Shown: one piece after another, positions 25,752-35,099 of the stretch
Layout of the letters: each line of letters begins with the position of its first letter
Numbering within the stretch: position 1 is the first letter of the stretch
Assembly: GCA_026874595.1 (NCBI GenBank)
Contig: CM049316.1
Span: 40,439,695-40,503,694 of the forward strand
Source: Sipunculus nudus
Taxonomy: Eukaryota; Annelida; Sipuncula; Golfingiida; Sipunculidae
Direction: 5' to 3'
Length of the DNA: 64,000 nucleotides
The notes under the pieces: model-generated
Told to the model about the DNA's origin: nothing
The model's input: the letters and a program-made list of their open reading frames with translations, nothing else
Database searches by the model: none
Position numbers and translations under genes: made by a program

Positions 25752-26345
25752 CTGTGAAAATATCAAATATCACAATGGAAGGACAGGTGTAGTTATACAT
25801 CTTTATGTCAGCAGTCTGTGTGAAAAGAGCAAATATCATAATGGAGAGAGGGGTGAAGTAATACATCTTCATGTCAGTAGTCTGTAAAAAAAGGAAATAT
25901 CCCAATGGAGAGAGGGGTGTAGTCACACATCTTTATGTCAGTAGTCTGTAAAAATAGCAAATATCACAATGGAGAGACAGGTGTAGTTATACATCTTCAT
26001 GTCAGTAGTCTGTAAAAAAAGGAAATATCCCAATGGAGAGAGGGGTGTAGTTATACATCTTCATGTCAGTAGTTGGTACAAAAAAGAAAATATCACAATG
26101 GAGAGACAGGTGTAGTAATATATCTTGATTTCAGAAGTCTGTAAATAGAATAAATATCACAATGGAGAGAGGGGTGTAGTCACACATCTTCATGTCAGTA
26201 GTCTGTAAAAAGAGCAAATATCACAATGGAGACAGGTGTAATAATACATCTTCATGTCAGTAGTCTGTAAAAATAAGTAAATATCTCAATGGAGGGGTGT
26301 AGTAATACATCTTCATGACAGTAGTCTGTAAAAAGAGCAAATATA
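25752..26345 (-). repeat. tandem array of exon-2 splice-acceptor copies
   Basis: Nine further copies of a unit of about 64 bp lie directly upstream of exon 2. Each holds a pyrimidine-rich acceptor (TTTTTACAG|ACTACTGACAT or close) and the first about 40 bp of exon 2 with its TTDMKMYYYTPLS-type reading. Counting from the genuine exon copy at 25734, the CATCTTCATG word (plus strand) recurs at about 25798, 25864, 25928, 25992, 26056, 26121, 26185, 26247 and 26308. Spacing is 61-66, mostly 64, which is not a multiple of three, so most copies lie in different frames. I see them as intronic duplications that carry decoy acceptors. Confidence 0.93.
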
Positions 26346-26842
26346 ACCAAAACATATTAAAATTAATATCAATTTCTGTCAAAGGATCAAATATATGACT
26401 GGTCAAAAACATACTGGTTGTCTGCCAAATAAAAAAATATACCATCAGTTACAAACAGATAAATGTATATTATTTGTCAGTCAAAAGAAAAATTATACAG
26501 TTCACAACAAACAAATTAAAAATCTAATAAAGGTCGAGTAAAGTGACACGTGTCCACTGACTAAGCACAGTACCCTGTGAGGCTGTGACACCTACATGAA
26601 TATGTGTTGCAGTGAAACAGTGCAATGTTTTATTTAAAGAGTGTCTTTTTCTCACTGTCAGGAAAGGCAGGCTTTTTGACTATGGTTCCAAAATTGTTTG
26701 GGAAAGTACCTGGTAAGTGTGTTTTCTGACTGGTTTAGCTAAAGTAGTTTGAAACCATTCTGAAACTTCTAAAGCCAAGTGTAAATACAAATATAATCAA
26801 TTCTTACCAAACTTCTATACTGAATTCAACTTTCGGAAGAAA

Positions 26843-27135
26843 AGCGGTACAATGTAGCCTAGTGGTTAAGAGGTTGGCCTTCTAAACTGGAGGTCCCTGG
26901 TTCAAACCCCACAGGTACCTCAATGGCACAATGGTGCAATCAGGTTAGAACCACAGAGATTAACTCTAATGTATTAACAACAGATTATGACTTCTGGTTT
27001 ATTCCACACCCTGTGCATATAAAACCTGAAATCCAGAAGGCTTAATAATAACATATCATTCTAATCATATGGATACCTTTATTCTCATTCAATAGACAGA
27101 GCCACCAACAAGCCATGGATCTGTCCTTACAAGAA
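26843..27135 (+). mobile_element. tRNA-derived SINE, family 1, in intron 1
   Basis: The tRNA-like head has an A box (TAGCCTAGTGGTTAAGAGG), an anticodon-arm-like CCTTCTAAACTGGAGG and a B box (GGTTCAAACCC). It is followed by ACCTCAATGGCACAATGG, AATCCAGAAGGCTTAATAA, TCATTCAATAGACAGAG and GGATCTGTCCTTA. It lies opposite to the host gene. It shares its whole block order with the minus-strand copy at 11562-11811. It is not a functional tRNA gene: there is no matching acceptor stem and the body continues for 200 bp. Confidence 0.8.
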
Positions 27136-27428
27136 GTTTTTTTATAACTTTTGGAAGAAATGTCTTTGTCAGAAAGGTCAGTAACTTTTGGTATATGTTG
27201 AATTTTTAAGTACAAGTTTAGTTCTTATCCAAATGACAGATCTCATTTTTGTAAGAAAATTTAAAAAAACTTGTGTTATAAAATTATGGCAAATGGATCC
27301 ATTGCATGAAATGATGATTACATTACAAAACTGAAATTAAACTGAATGAGTAACAGACTTGATATGGCAGGTCCTACCAAAGATTCGAACTGATACGGTC
27401 TACGCATTTTTAGATCAAATATACTTAC

Positions 27429-27950
27429 AGCAAATAGAGCATTCTGTAACCCAAATGGAATTGGTGTAATTCTTGCCAGAACAGCCACTTTGAGCCCTTG
27501 GTGACTGGACAGCAGTTTCAGCAAAGCATCGAGATAATCGCTCCCACGCTCTAACCGTTGTAAGATCCAGTTTTGGCACATATACCGCATAACAAACTGT
27601 GCAATTGTGATCCCACAAGCAGCGCAAAACGACACAAACAGCAGTCCACGCCAAAAACCATACAGGTAACCACAAGTCAAATTTAAAAGAAGGTAACCCC
27701 ATGCAAATGGGAATGATACTAGTGTGAAGAGAAGTATAAAAATAAAAGCTTTTTGCCAATTTGGTATTTTTTCAAGCCACAACAAGACAGTGTGAACCTT
27801 ATCCTTGCCAAGAATAAGTGTAAGACTGATTCCCAAAATCAACAGACAGACCAAAATGAGGATCCGCAGCACTCCGTACTTCTTCTCCGGTTTCTTCTCC
27901 GATTCTTCTTCCTCTTCTTTTTCCACAGGTTTGCTCCAGCCTGGCTTCAT
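27429..27950 (-). CDS. TMEM64: TMEM64-like protein, coding exon 1
   Basis: First coding exon (174 codons) of a VTT/SNARE-associated (TVP38/DedA-type) multi-pass membrane protein. Known members of this fold sit in ER/Golgi-type membranes; vertebrate TMEM64 has been linked to calcium handling and Wnt signalling, which I only carry over as family knowledge. Visible: an acidic/basic N terminus (residues 1-24, EEEEESEKKPEKK); hydrophobic segments at about 26-48, 66-92 and 101-124; the family block LTCGYLYGFWRG at 91-102; and the conserved re-entrant motif LARITPIPFGLQNALF at 158-173. The ATG at 27950 is the first in frame before an acidic stretch. The donor is GCT|GTAAGT at 27428, phase 0. Together with exons 25590-25751 and 23997-24101 it gives 262 residues, shorter than the vertebrate protein, mainly in the N-terminal tail. 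Confidence 0.93.
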
Positions 27951-28029
27951 GTTTACTGGAAGTTGTGAAGCTTATTTTTGAATGAATTACAAGAGCTGCT
28001 GCGTTCACATTGAACTGACTGATTCTTGC

Positions 28030-28430
28030 TGTTATCTTGATGTAAGTTTGCAGCAGTCACTGGGGTCTGCTGTTGTTGCTATGAGCTACTAAGGCAAACT
28101 GCTGTCACTGATGGTTGGTGCTGTTGGTGTTACCAAGAGTTAATTGCTATCACTGAAGTTTGTTGCTGTATGAAGATTTCCTATTGTCACCAAATACCTG
28201 CTGTCATCACAGTTTCCTGATCTCACCCCAAGGTCTCAAGCAGTCACCAAGGTTTCCAAAGGTGTCACAAAAGTTTCAGGGTGTCGCCAATGATTCCTGG
28301 TTGCCAAGGATTCCTGGTTGTCACCAAGGTTTCCTGCTGTCACCGAGGCTTCCTGTTTCTCCCAGGTTGCCTTACTGGTACCAAAGTTTTTTCCTGTAAC
28401 CCAGATGTTAAGTTTTCACCTGATTTTTGC
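28030..28430. repeat. degenerate 19-21-bp tandem repeat upstream of TMEM64-like ATG
   Basis: About twenty diverged units of the form CTGCTGTCACCAAGGTTTC run head to tail just upstream of the minus-strand start codon at 27950. The tract may overlap the 5' untranslated region or promoter. No promoter element was identified. The overlapping short open frames only read the repeat. Confidence 0.75.
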
Positions 28431-28499
28431 TATCATCAGAAGGGTTTATTTCAGTCACTTAGCTTTCATGTTGTTACCACGGCTTGTTGCTAGCACATC

Positions 28500-29374
28500 T
28501 CAACAGCCAATACTGATCCTAACTGACTAACTGAAACAAACAGAGAGTAAAGACAATCAAATCAAGTGGAATTATGAGATCATTTTAAAGAATATGTTCC
28601 AATACACACTCTAATTGATTAAAATCGTGAAAATAAGGCCTGCCAAAGTTCAGGAAAGTTACCATGTTTCGACAGACATAAATATGAAACAAATTTCTCA
28701 CAATTTTAAAATGAAACCCTGGCTTTGGTACTTTCCAGATCTTGTGAAATAATTTGTTAAATACTGACTGAATGAAATCTTTGGTTTTTATATGGTAGCA
28801 CTGAAATCACACAACAGTTCTATTTGCTTGCCGCTTGTTGGTTGTTGCCAAGAGTGAATGATACAAATCGTAAAATCATCTTGGGTATATATGAATCAAT
28901 ATTTATGATTCTAACATTGTTTTCTTCATACTTCATTAAATACTATTGTAAAAATACCAAAACGTATAAAAAACAGAAGTTCAAGGTATTCAACCCTTTT
29001 GAAAATGGAATTTAGCCACATTTGAAACAGCAAAATCACTGGCTCAAAATTCACGAAAGGTGAATTATTGATGAATTACTCATTACACATTACATGTAGA
29101 CATTTATAACAAAATCTTTCAGAAACCTGTAATTTATTAAAGAAACCAATTATTGAACAGCCTGTCGTCTTGGGTCCTGTTTTTCATGCTCCTTACTATA
29201 GTTCTTTCCACACACCCTGTCCACTTGATATTTCGTGATTATCTCTACATAAGACAAACTTGCCAAACAAAATTTGCACCAGTGGCATAAAGAGGCAAAA
29301 GCATAATTTTTGGTACCTTACCTACTCACAATATAAATATTATTTACTTTACAGCCTGGTTGACATGTCTCAAA
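28500..29374. other. gene-free stretch, nothing recognised
   Basis: AT-rich sequence between the repeat upstream of the TMEM64-like gene and the pogo-like element. No supported feature. Confidence 0.45.
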
Positions 29375-29376
29375 TA

Positions 29377-31165
29377 CAGTGAACTCCCGCATGACGACCA
29401 TCCCCCTAACACCATCACCCCGCTTAAACCACCACTTTCCATGGTCCCAGAATTGTATTATATAAATTATCATATAAAAAACTTCAGTAACACAACCACC
29501 CCGCTATCACGAGTAATTATATAAATGATAACAGATCTATAATGCTAGCCATAAACTAAAAATATGATAATATCTTTTACATTATCTGATAATGATCAAG
29601 AATCTCAACTATTTGTTTATTTCTTTAGCTAGGTCATCCCTTGTCAAATTTTAAGATTTTGTGCACATACTTATATTCTGTATAATGACGGAATTGCTCT
29701 GTTAACTGCATGATAAGATTGTGAGAATGGAACCCTCAAGAAACACTATAATTAGTATGAAACTGAAAAATGCTAAAATATATTGCAGTGAATATGTTGC
29801 AAACCACAGAATATTCATAATCACTTTTGGACTCTGTTCAACCTAAAGGCCTGAGAAACCCACATGTCATGGTCAGGGGCCCCGACTGCATCACTCAGTA
29901 AGAATTTTGACTTCATAACAGTTTTCAGGGCAAGGGCTTTGATTGCATTATCCTAGACATGTATGGTAGTTCACATTGATATCTACTAGGACACAGTAGT
30001 AGGACTTTGACCATATGGTCTCACGACCCCATCACCCTGATAAATTGTAATTAACTGGTGTAATCAAGCATGGTTTCCCCCCTCTTATACCCTGCCTTAC
30101 TAGAGGCATGCTGGAGGCTCTATTACATCATTCCAGGTAGCAGGGCACTCATAAGGAAACCCAAAGGGTCCTGATAATGAAATTACCTTGGCCAAAGAAA
30201 CTATGTGCCACAAAAACTTGGTCTCATGCTCAAGAAACCTATACAGGCTCTTTGAGGACTGCATGATGCTAGCCAACAGGAAATTATGCAATACTAATAC
30301 CTGAAACCTTCCAGAAGCCCAGCAAAGCCTTGTGACTGCATAATCCCAGTCAATTTGGTAGTTTTATAGATTTTTAAGTCAAAAATTTTAACAAATAAAC
30401 TTTTGGTGCCTAAAAACCTGTTTTAGGCAGGGCAGTTTTAACCAGGTTATAACCTAGATGGTTAAAACCTTCCTGCCTAAAACTTGCCAACCCTGATCAA
30501 GACCAACGTCCATCTTTCTTGGTCCCAACCTTCAGATGAGCCCCTGTATCATGACCACTGGCCCATGGCAACCGCGGCCCGTTGAGCTGATGACACTTGC
30601 AACGTTTAGCTTGGACTAAGATAATAGCCCGTGATTCATTAACCGGGGAAAAGCCCGCTTTCATCTTCACAGCCAAAGTTAGGCTTGTTTATAATGCTGC
30701 CCAACCTGTTAGCCAAACTAAACGCATCAACAGATATTGGACTCCATGGTCCGTTACAATGTGACAAATCACATTTCAATGATCAAACAGGAACCATATA
30801 AATAACACTTGATGTGTTCATTCTGTTCTCTTTATGTGTTCGACATTGGATCACATCGGATCAATGGTGTTAAGACCAATGTTGTAAGAATGTCTTAAAA
30901 GCCAACTATTTGTTTCATTTTTGTGTTTTTTATTTCTATATGAATAAAACTATGACTCATATTCATGTTTGTTATTAATTTTTCTTTATGTTTTAAATAT
31001 TGAATTAAACAGGGACAACAACTTACAATTTACTTAAAATACCTATATTATCGCCTGCGTTAATATTGGCCAACTAATGTACAAGCATCCTGCTAACACG
31101 ACCACCCCGCTAACACGACCACTTTGCCTGGTCCCGCAGGTGGTCGCATTAGCAGGGTTTTACTG
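29377..31165. mobile_element. pogo/Tigger-like DNA transposon remnant
   Basis: It starts CAGTGAACTCCCGCATGACG and ends in the inverse of CAGTAAAACCCTGCTAATGC. Both sides are flanked by TA (29375-29376 and 31166-31167). The subterminal CGACCACCCCGCTAACACGA words repeat at the right end and, more diverged, at the left. TIRs beginning CAGT with CGACCA, plus TA duplication, are typical of pogo/Tigger members of the Tc1/mariner superfamily. No intact transposase was found in the 1.79 kb, so it is either a non-autonomous or a badly decayed copy. Confidence 0.8.
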
Positions 31166-31544
31166 TATATCCATGGTTCATGGCGTCCCTAACAATTGAC
31201 AAATTTTTATCCTCCTTGGATATGGATATAAAGTAGTGTGAAGTACAGTGAAGGGCTTGCACGCAGAGAATACATGTCTTGCTGTTAACAGGGGCTGGCA
31301 GCTCTTGATTATTGATCCTGTGAATGTTGGTGCCTCTTTAGTATGTCAAATCTATTATGACATCATTACTTTTCCCTGATATGCCCTTTTCACAGATTAG
31401 TGGCAAGATGTTGCTACAGAATAGACTAGTTACCCATAAAATTATTAAATTGTTTACAGGAAAATGACATAAGGTAGGCTTTTATCTCAATAAAATTTAA
31501 TTACACTTTTTCCTCTTTCTGCCCTTAGGTTAAAAAGTTTTGGC

Positions 31545-31620
31545 GTTCTCTGATTTGCAAAAATATAATCGCAAAAAAACAGGTGGACAGGGGTGCTGGA
31601 ACAGACTATAGTAGTTCTGC
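31545..31620. mobile_element. single end related to the 9.2-9.7-kb TIR element
   Basis: GCAAAAAAACAGGTGGACAG and, after a variable stretch, GACTATAG match the right end of the element at 9156-9699. No partner end was found nearby. Confidence 0.5.
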
Positions 31621-31689
31621 GACCAATCTGAATCTTCCTGGTACAAGCATTCCTGGCCTCTCCGGGGCTTATTTGGTCTGATAGAGCTT

Positions 31690-32190
31690 AGACCCAGTTG
31701 TGGCTCTGATGTAAACACATAGCCATAGGTCCCTGCCTTCATTTATCTGTCCGACAGGAGCACATGCCTGTGACAACATTGTACCTACTTTGAGTATATT
31801 TAGCCTGTGGTTAAGCCCCAGGTGATTGGCTGGTAATTGTTTCAGGCTTGTGTGCACTGCATGTGTTACATCATCCCTGCCATCTTACTGGCGCACCCAG
31901 TCGAAATGTGATACATGTGAATGGCCAGCTGAAACAATCCAGTGTGTTACCTTGGAAACAACCCTGCCTGAAGCCAGTGGCCATGTTTTCCCAGTGGTCC
32001 AGATACAGGACACTCACACCATGCACCAGTGATGATGTAACACATGCATGTACACTGCTGCTTGAAACAATCAAAAAGGGGCACTGGGATAGGCACCAAC
32101 ATCAGGTGTTGCCTACTCCTGTCCGCTAGATAAATGAAGGCAGGGACCTGTGTCTCTGTGTTTACAACAGAGCCACAACTAGGTCTACAA
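31690..32190. repeat. long imperfect inverted repeat (hairpin) of about 500 bp
   Basis: AGTTGTGGCTCTGATGTAAA and GGTCCCTGCCTTCATTTATC in the left arm are answered by their inverses at about 32130-32190. Nearer the centre, AATTGTTTCAGGC and GCATGTGTTACATCATC at about 31835-31880 are answered by inverses at about 32025-32075. The symmetry centre is near 31940. It could be a MITE or two inverted copies of one repeat. If transcribed it would fold into a long hairpin. Confidence 0.75.
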
Positions 32191-32204
32191 GTGAGCTATG
32201 CGCC

Positions 32205-32460
32205 GTGCAGTAAGAAAAAGATAACAACAGTAATAAGAGAACAGTTGATACAATGGTGTGGGTGAAGGAGTGCAAATAAAGGGGAAAGAAAGAAGATGAT
32301 AAGATGAGAGTGACAGTAGTTTAGTGAGTCCGCTTGGAGACAGCAGCCTTGAAAGAATCTAGACTGGTGGCTGTAGCAACATTGGCTGGAAGACTGTTCC
32401 ACAGGGCTATAGTGCGAGGAACTTTCGCAGAAAGGGTGGTCACATAAAGCAGGGCCCACT
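32205..32460 (-). pseudogene. 3' end of a LINE ORF2
   Basis: The minus strand reads VPRTIALWNSLPANVA and TSLDSFKAAVSKR followed by a stop, the typical C terminus of ORF2 in CR1/Jockey-like non-LTR retrotransposons (pattern PRT...WN.LP......S...FK). C/T-rich 3' sequence follows. The reverse transcriptase itself is missing, so this is a short 5'-truncated insertion. Confidence 0.7.
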
Positions 32461-32470
32461 GTATTCTTTT

Positions 32471-33121
32471 GGATACCAGTCGATTCGTCACCACAGTCAT
32501 TTTGTCACCAATTTACATGCGGTACTAAATGGTCAATTCGTCACCAATGTTTTGTATGATAAAATGTTACCTATTACAATTAAAATTAAAATACACAATG
32601 ATACCTATACTGAAAAGTTTGTTTGGTTGTTGATTCTTTTAATTAACGGCTCAGGATACACCATGCAAGGAGTGGATTACATGTAAATACAAACACTGCG
32701 CAACATGGCCAACTGGCCGCCATGGTATTCAGGGCTATTTACGACACCGCTCACCACAAATGATTCCCTCACGGCAGCCGTTTGAAATGTTCTTTTATTT
32801 CACACTCGCAGGTGTTTTCGTTAAATAAAATCCACAATCACAATTGACACAGAGAAACAAGTCGCCAAAAGAACTTGCTAAAATCTTAAACGGCATTTGC
32901 AGAGTTTAAATGCTTTTTTTGCAGTAACTATTTTCCAAGCCATATTTCATTCTTCTGTCAATCAATATTCTGTTCTTCTGTCATTCCCTATGCATTTGAA
33001 TTGCTGAATTTAGGAACGTGCCCGGCCAAGTGAAGCCTGAGACTGATGTATTTTGACGGTCACTTCGTCACCAATTTCCTTTGGTGACGAAATGACTGTG
33101 GTGACGAAACGACTGGTTCCC
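32471..33121. mobile_element. TIR DNA transposon, 8-bp target duplication
   Basis: The ends share ACCAGTCG.TTCGTCACC and CACAGTCATTT.GTCACCA in inverse orientation over about 40 bp. The octamer ATTCTTTT flanks both sides (32463-32470 and 33122-33129). The 651-bp interior has no transposase. An 8-bp duplication fits hAT, P or some Mutator-like elements; the superfamily is left open. Confidence 0.75.
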
Positions 33122-33305
33122 ATTCTTTTTGAGCAAATAAAGGGGGCGGGGTGATTTGGGGCTGTGGTGTGTAACCAGGGAGTGAAATAATAAATAACTC
33201 GGCACTTCCTTTTAGAAATGACACGGTGCAATTTGGTTTCCTGTGAGCAATTCTTTAATAAGGTCCCCTAAGACATGGATTTTTATTTCAAGAAAGTAAC
33301 CTTAC

Positions 33306-33499
33306 CTTTTGTCTATGACGACATGGTATAAATGTAAGTCTGGTACCGGTATTTTGACACACAGGCCACCGGGATCTCTCAGCACTTCACAGACTTGGGC
33401 TTTATCGCCACTCGTGACCTTTGACCCATCTCGGGATCCGTCTGTAGGTAAGGACTTAAACTCGGAGGTCGCATGTCGGATACAAGATAATGTTTGAAT
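33306..33499 (-). CDS. isolated internal exon of an unrecognised gene
   Basis: A 194-nt open stretch on the minus strand is bounded by a good acceptor (TTTCTTCCCAG|ATTCAA) and a consensus donor (AAAAG|GTAAGG). It reads 64 codons plus two bases with unbiased, non-repetitive composition; typical segments are KSLPTDGSRDGSKV, AQVCEVLRDPGGLC and PVPDLHLYHVVIDK. It is CpG-richer than its surroundings. I do not recognise the family and could not place neighbouring exons; the transposons on its downstream side would lie in the following intron. It may be one exon of a larger minus-strand gene. Confidence 0.5.
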
Positions 33500-33667
33500 C
33501 TGGGAAGAAACATACTTTAAGTAAATAGCATATCTGGCAAAAATAAATACAAAAAAATATTCCAAACTTAAGCTTATAGGTTGCATCCAATAAAGTACAT
33601 ACCACTTTAAATCTGATACAGTGTTTTTTGTCTATTACGAAGATTTCTATTGTCCATTGCGGAAAAT

Positions 33668-33668
<1 letters not shown>

Positions 33669-33746
<78 letters not shown>
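33669..33746. repeat. (TA)n microsatellite
   Basis: About 75 bp of almost uninterrupted TA. Confidence 0.95.
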
Positions 33747-33749
<3 letters not shown>

Positions 33750-34790
33750 TTTGTATAAGGCTTTGGTCTAAGGGAGAATAAATACATTGATGTTTGTAAT
33801 AAGTCTTTTATAGCAGATGTTTAAAGAATGAATATGCGGCTTTATGTTGGTAATTTTAGTACAAAGAAAATCATATCAAAGGGTGCTAAAGATGGGGTTT
33901 TTGCCCTGTAAACTATAATTCTAAGTTTCCATGCAAGGATATTTCCCTAGACAGTCTCTTTATTTCTGCATTTAACATAAAACGTGCTGGATCTAAAAAA
34001 ATTAAAAACAGCAAATGAAGCGATATTTAATAAGTTATTTGCGCCGAAAGACACATACAATTTCCTGAAGTAAACCTTGCAGAAACTTTCACCTCTGTTG
34101 AAAATACGCAGTGAACAGATACCTTTACAGGCCTATATCATCCCCGTACACTGATACATTATGTATTTTGTCCCTTCGCGTATATAAGTTTACATACTGT
34201 ATGTAAATTTATATAATTTTTCGCGATTTTCACTTTTCGCGAGGGTTCAATTTTTGCGATCTTTCCATTCACTAATATTCTTTATATCTATAATTTTATT
34301 TAAATAATAAATGAATTTGCGCCCAAGATCTTACCAATTTGACTAAAACCTAAGCGAATATACAAAACCTGATGAATGAAAATAATTATTCATTAAGGGC
34401 AGATATTTAAAAAAATCTAAAATTATTTATGAGATCAGTTTTCGGCTACACATTAAAAACTGACCCATCTTGCTTCATTAATGTTAATTGTTAACTATCA
34501 CAAACATCATAGTTCTGCAAACAGCTAGGGTCCATTGTTGGACAGAGACAGCATGTGCACCCGCACAGCCCGCCAGTAACTGATAGCTTGCCTCCCAGCT
34601 TGGCTAATGACCATGCCCCTGGCTGCATTCAAGTAACATGGGGATCCCTTCCTTTTATATGGGTTAGAGATCAACATATTCCACATGGTCCGCTGATATC
34701 TTTGTAATGGAAAGACTGCGCTCAGAACAAAGAAAAAGACCTGATGTGATTGGCTGATGTGATGTCCTGGACTGAAGCTGATCAAAAACT
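33750..34790. other. gene-free stretch
   Basis: No supported gene. At 34525-34785 the minus strand holds a fairly GC-rich open stretch with a TATAAAAGG word, but it has no recognisable family and no clear splice sites. Confidence 0.4.
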
Positions 34791-34797
34791 ACTAATT

Positions 34798-35099
34798 AGG
34801 CAAAAAAAAGGTATGGTTCTCAGGAACTTTTTCAGAAATAGTGCAGGCGGGCGATATTTTATCGTTGAGTTTTTTGTATGTTTCGATAAAAATTTCATAT
34901 GATCAGAGAAAAGAATGCAAACAACAAAGTTTAATGGCTAAACAGGTAAAAGCACTACATTACAAGAGGAAATTTTATCAAAAATGTATTATTTTATCTC
35001 CTTGAAAGATGAAAATCAAATTAAAATTTTTGATGCGGGGGAGGGGGTTAAATTGACGCGGGCGGTACCTGAGAACCATACCTTTTATTTTTTGGGCCT
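34798..35099. mobile_element. MITE of about 300 bp, ends GGTATGGTTCTCAGG
   Basis: AAAAGGTATGGTTCTCAGGA at the left is repeated inverted at the right (GTACCTGAGAACCATACCTT), with A/T runs and GGC/GCC outside. GCGGGCG words also lie symmetrically just inside. No convincing target duplication was found and there is no coding capacity. Confidence 0.7.

Noticed and set aside
25744-26445. Minus-strand frames reading TTDMKMYYFTPLS-like copies, as extra exons
   Set aside because: Most copies are 64 bp apart and shift the frame, and they lack donors of their own; better read as duplicated acceptor sequence in the intron.
26850-26915. tRNA gene with TCT anticodon-like loop
   Set aside because: A and B boxes are good but no acceptor stem pairs, and the sequence continues as a SINE body that also occurs at 11562-11811.
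34525-34785. Minus-strand 86-codon frame with an upstream-like TATAAAAGG word
   Set aside because: The word lies inside the frame, there is no recognisable family, and no splice site supports it.
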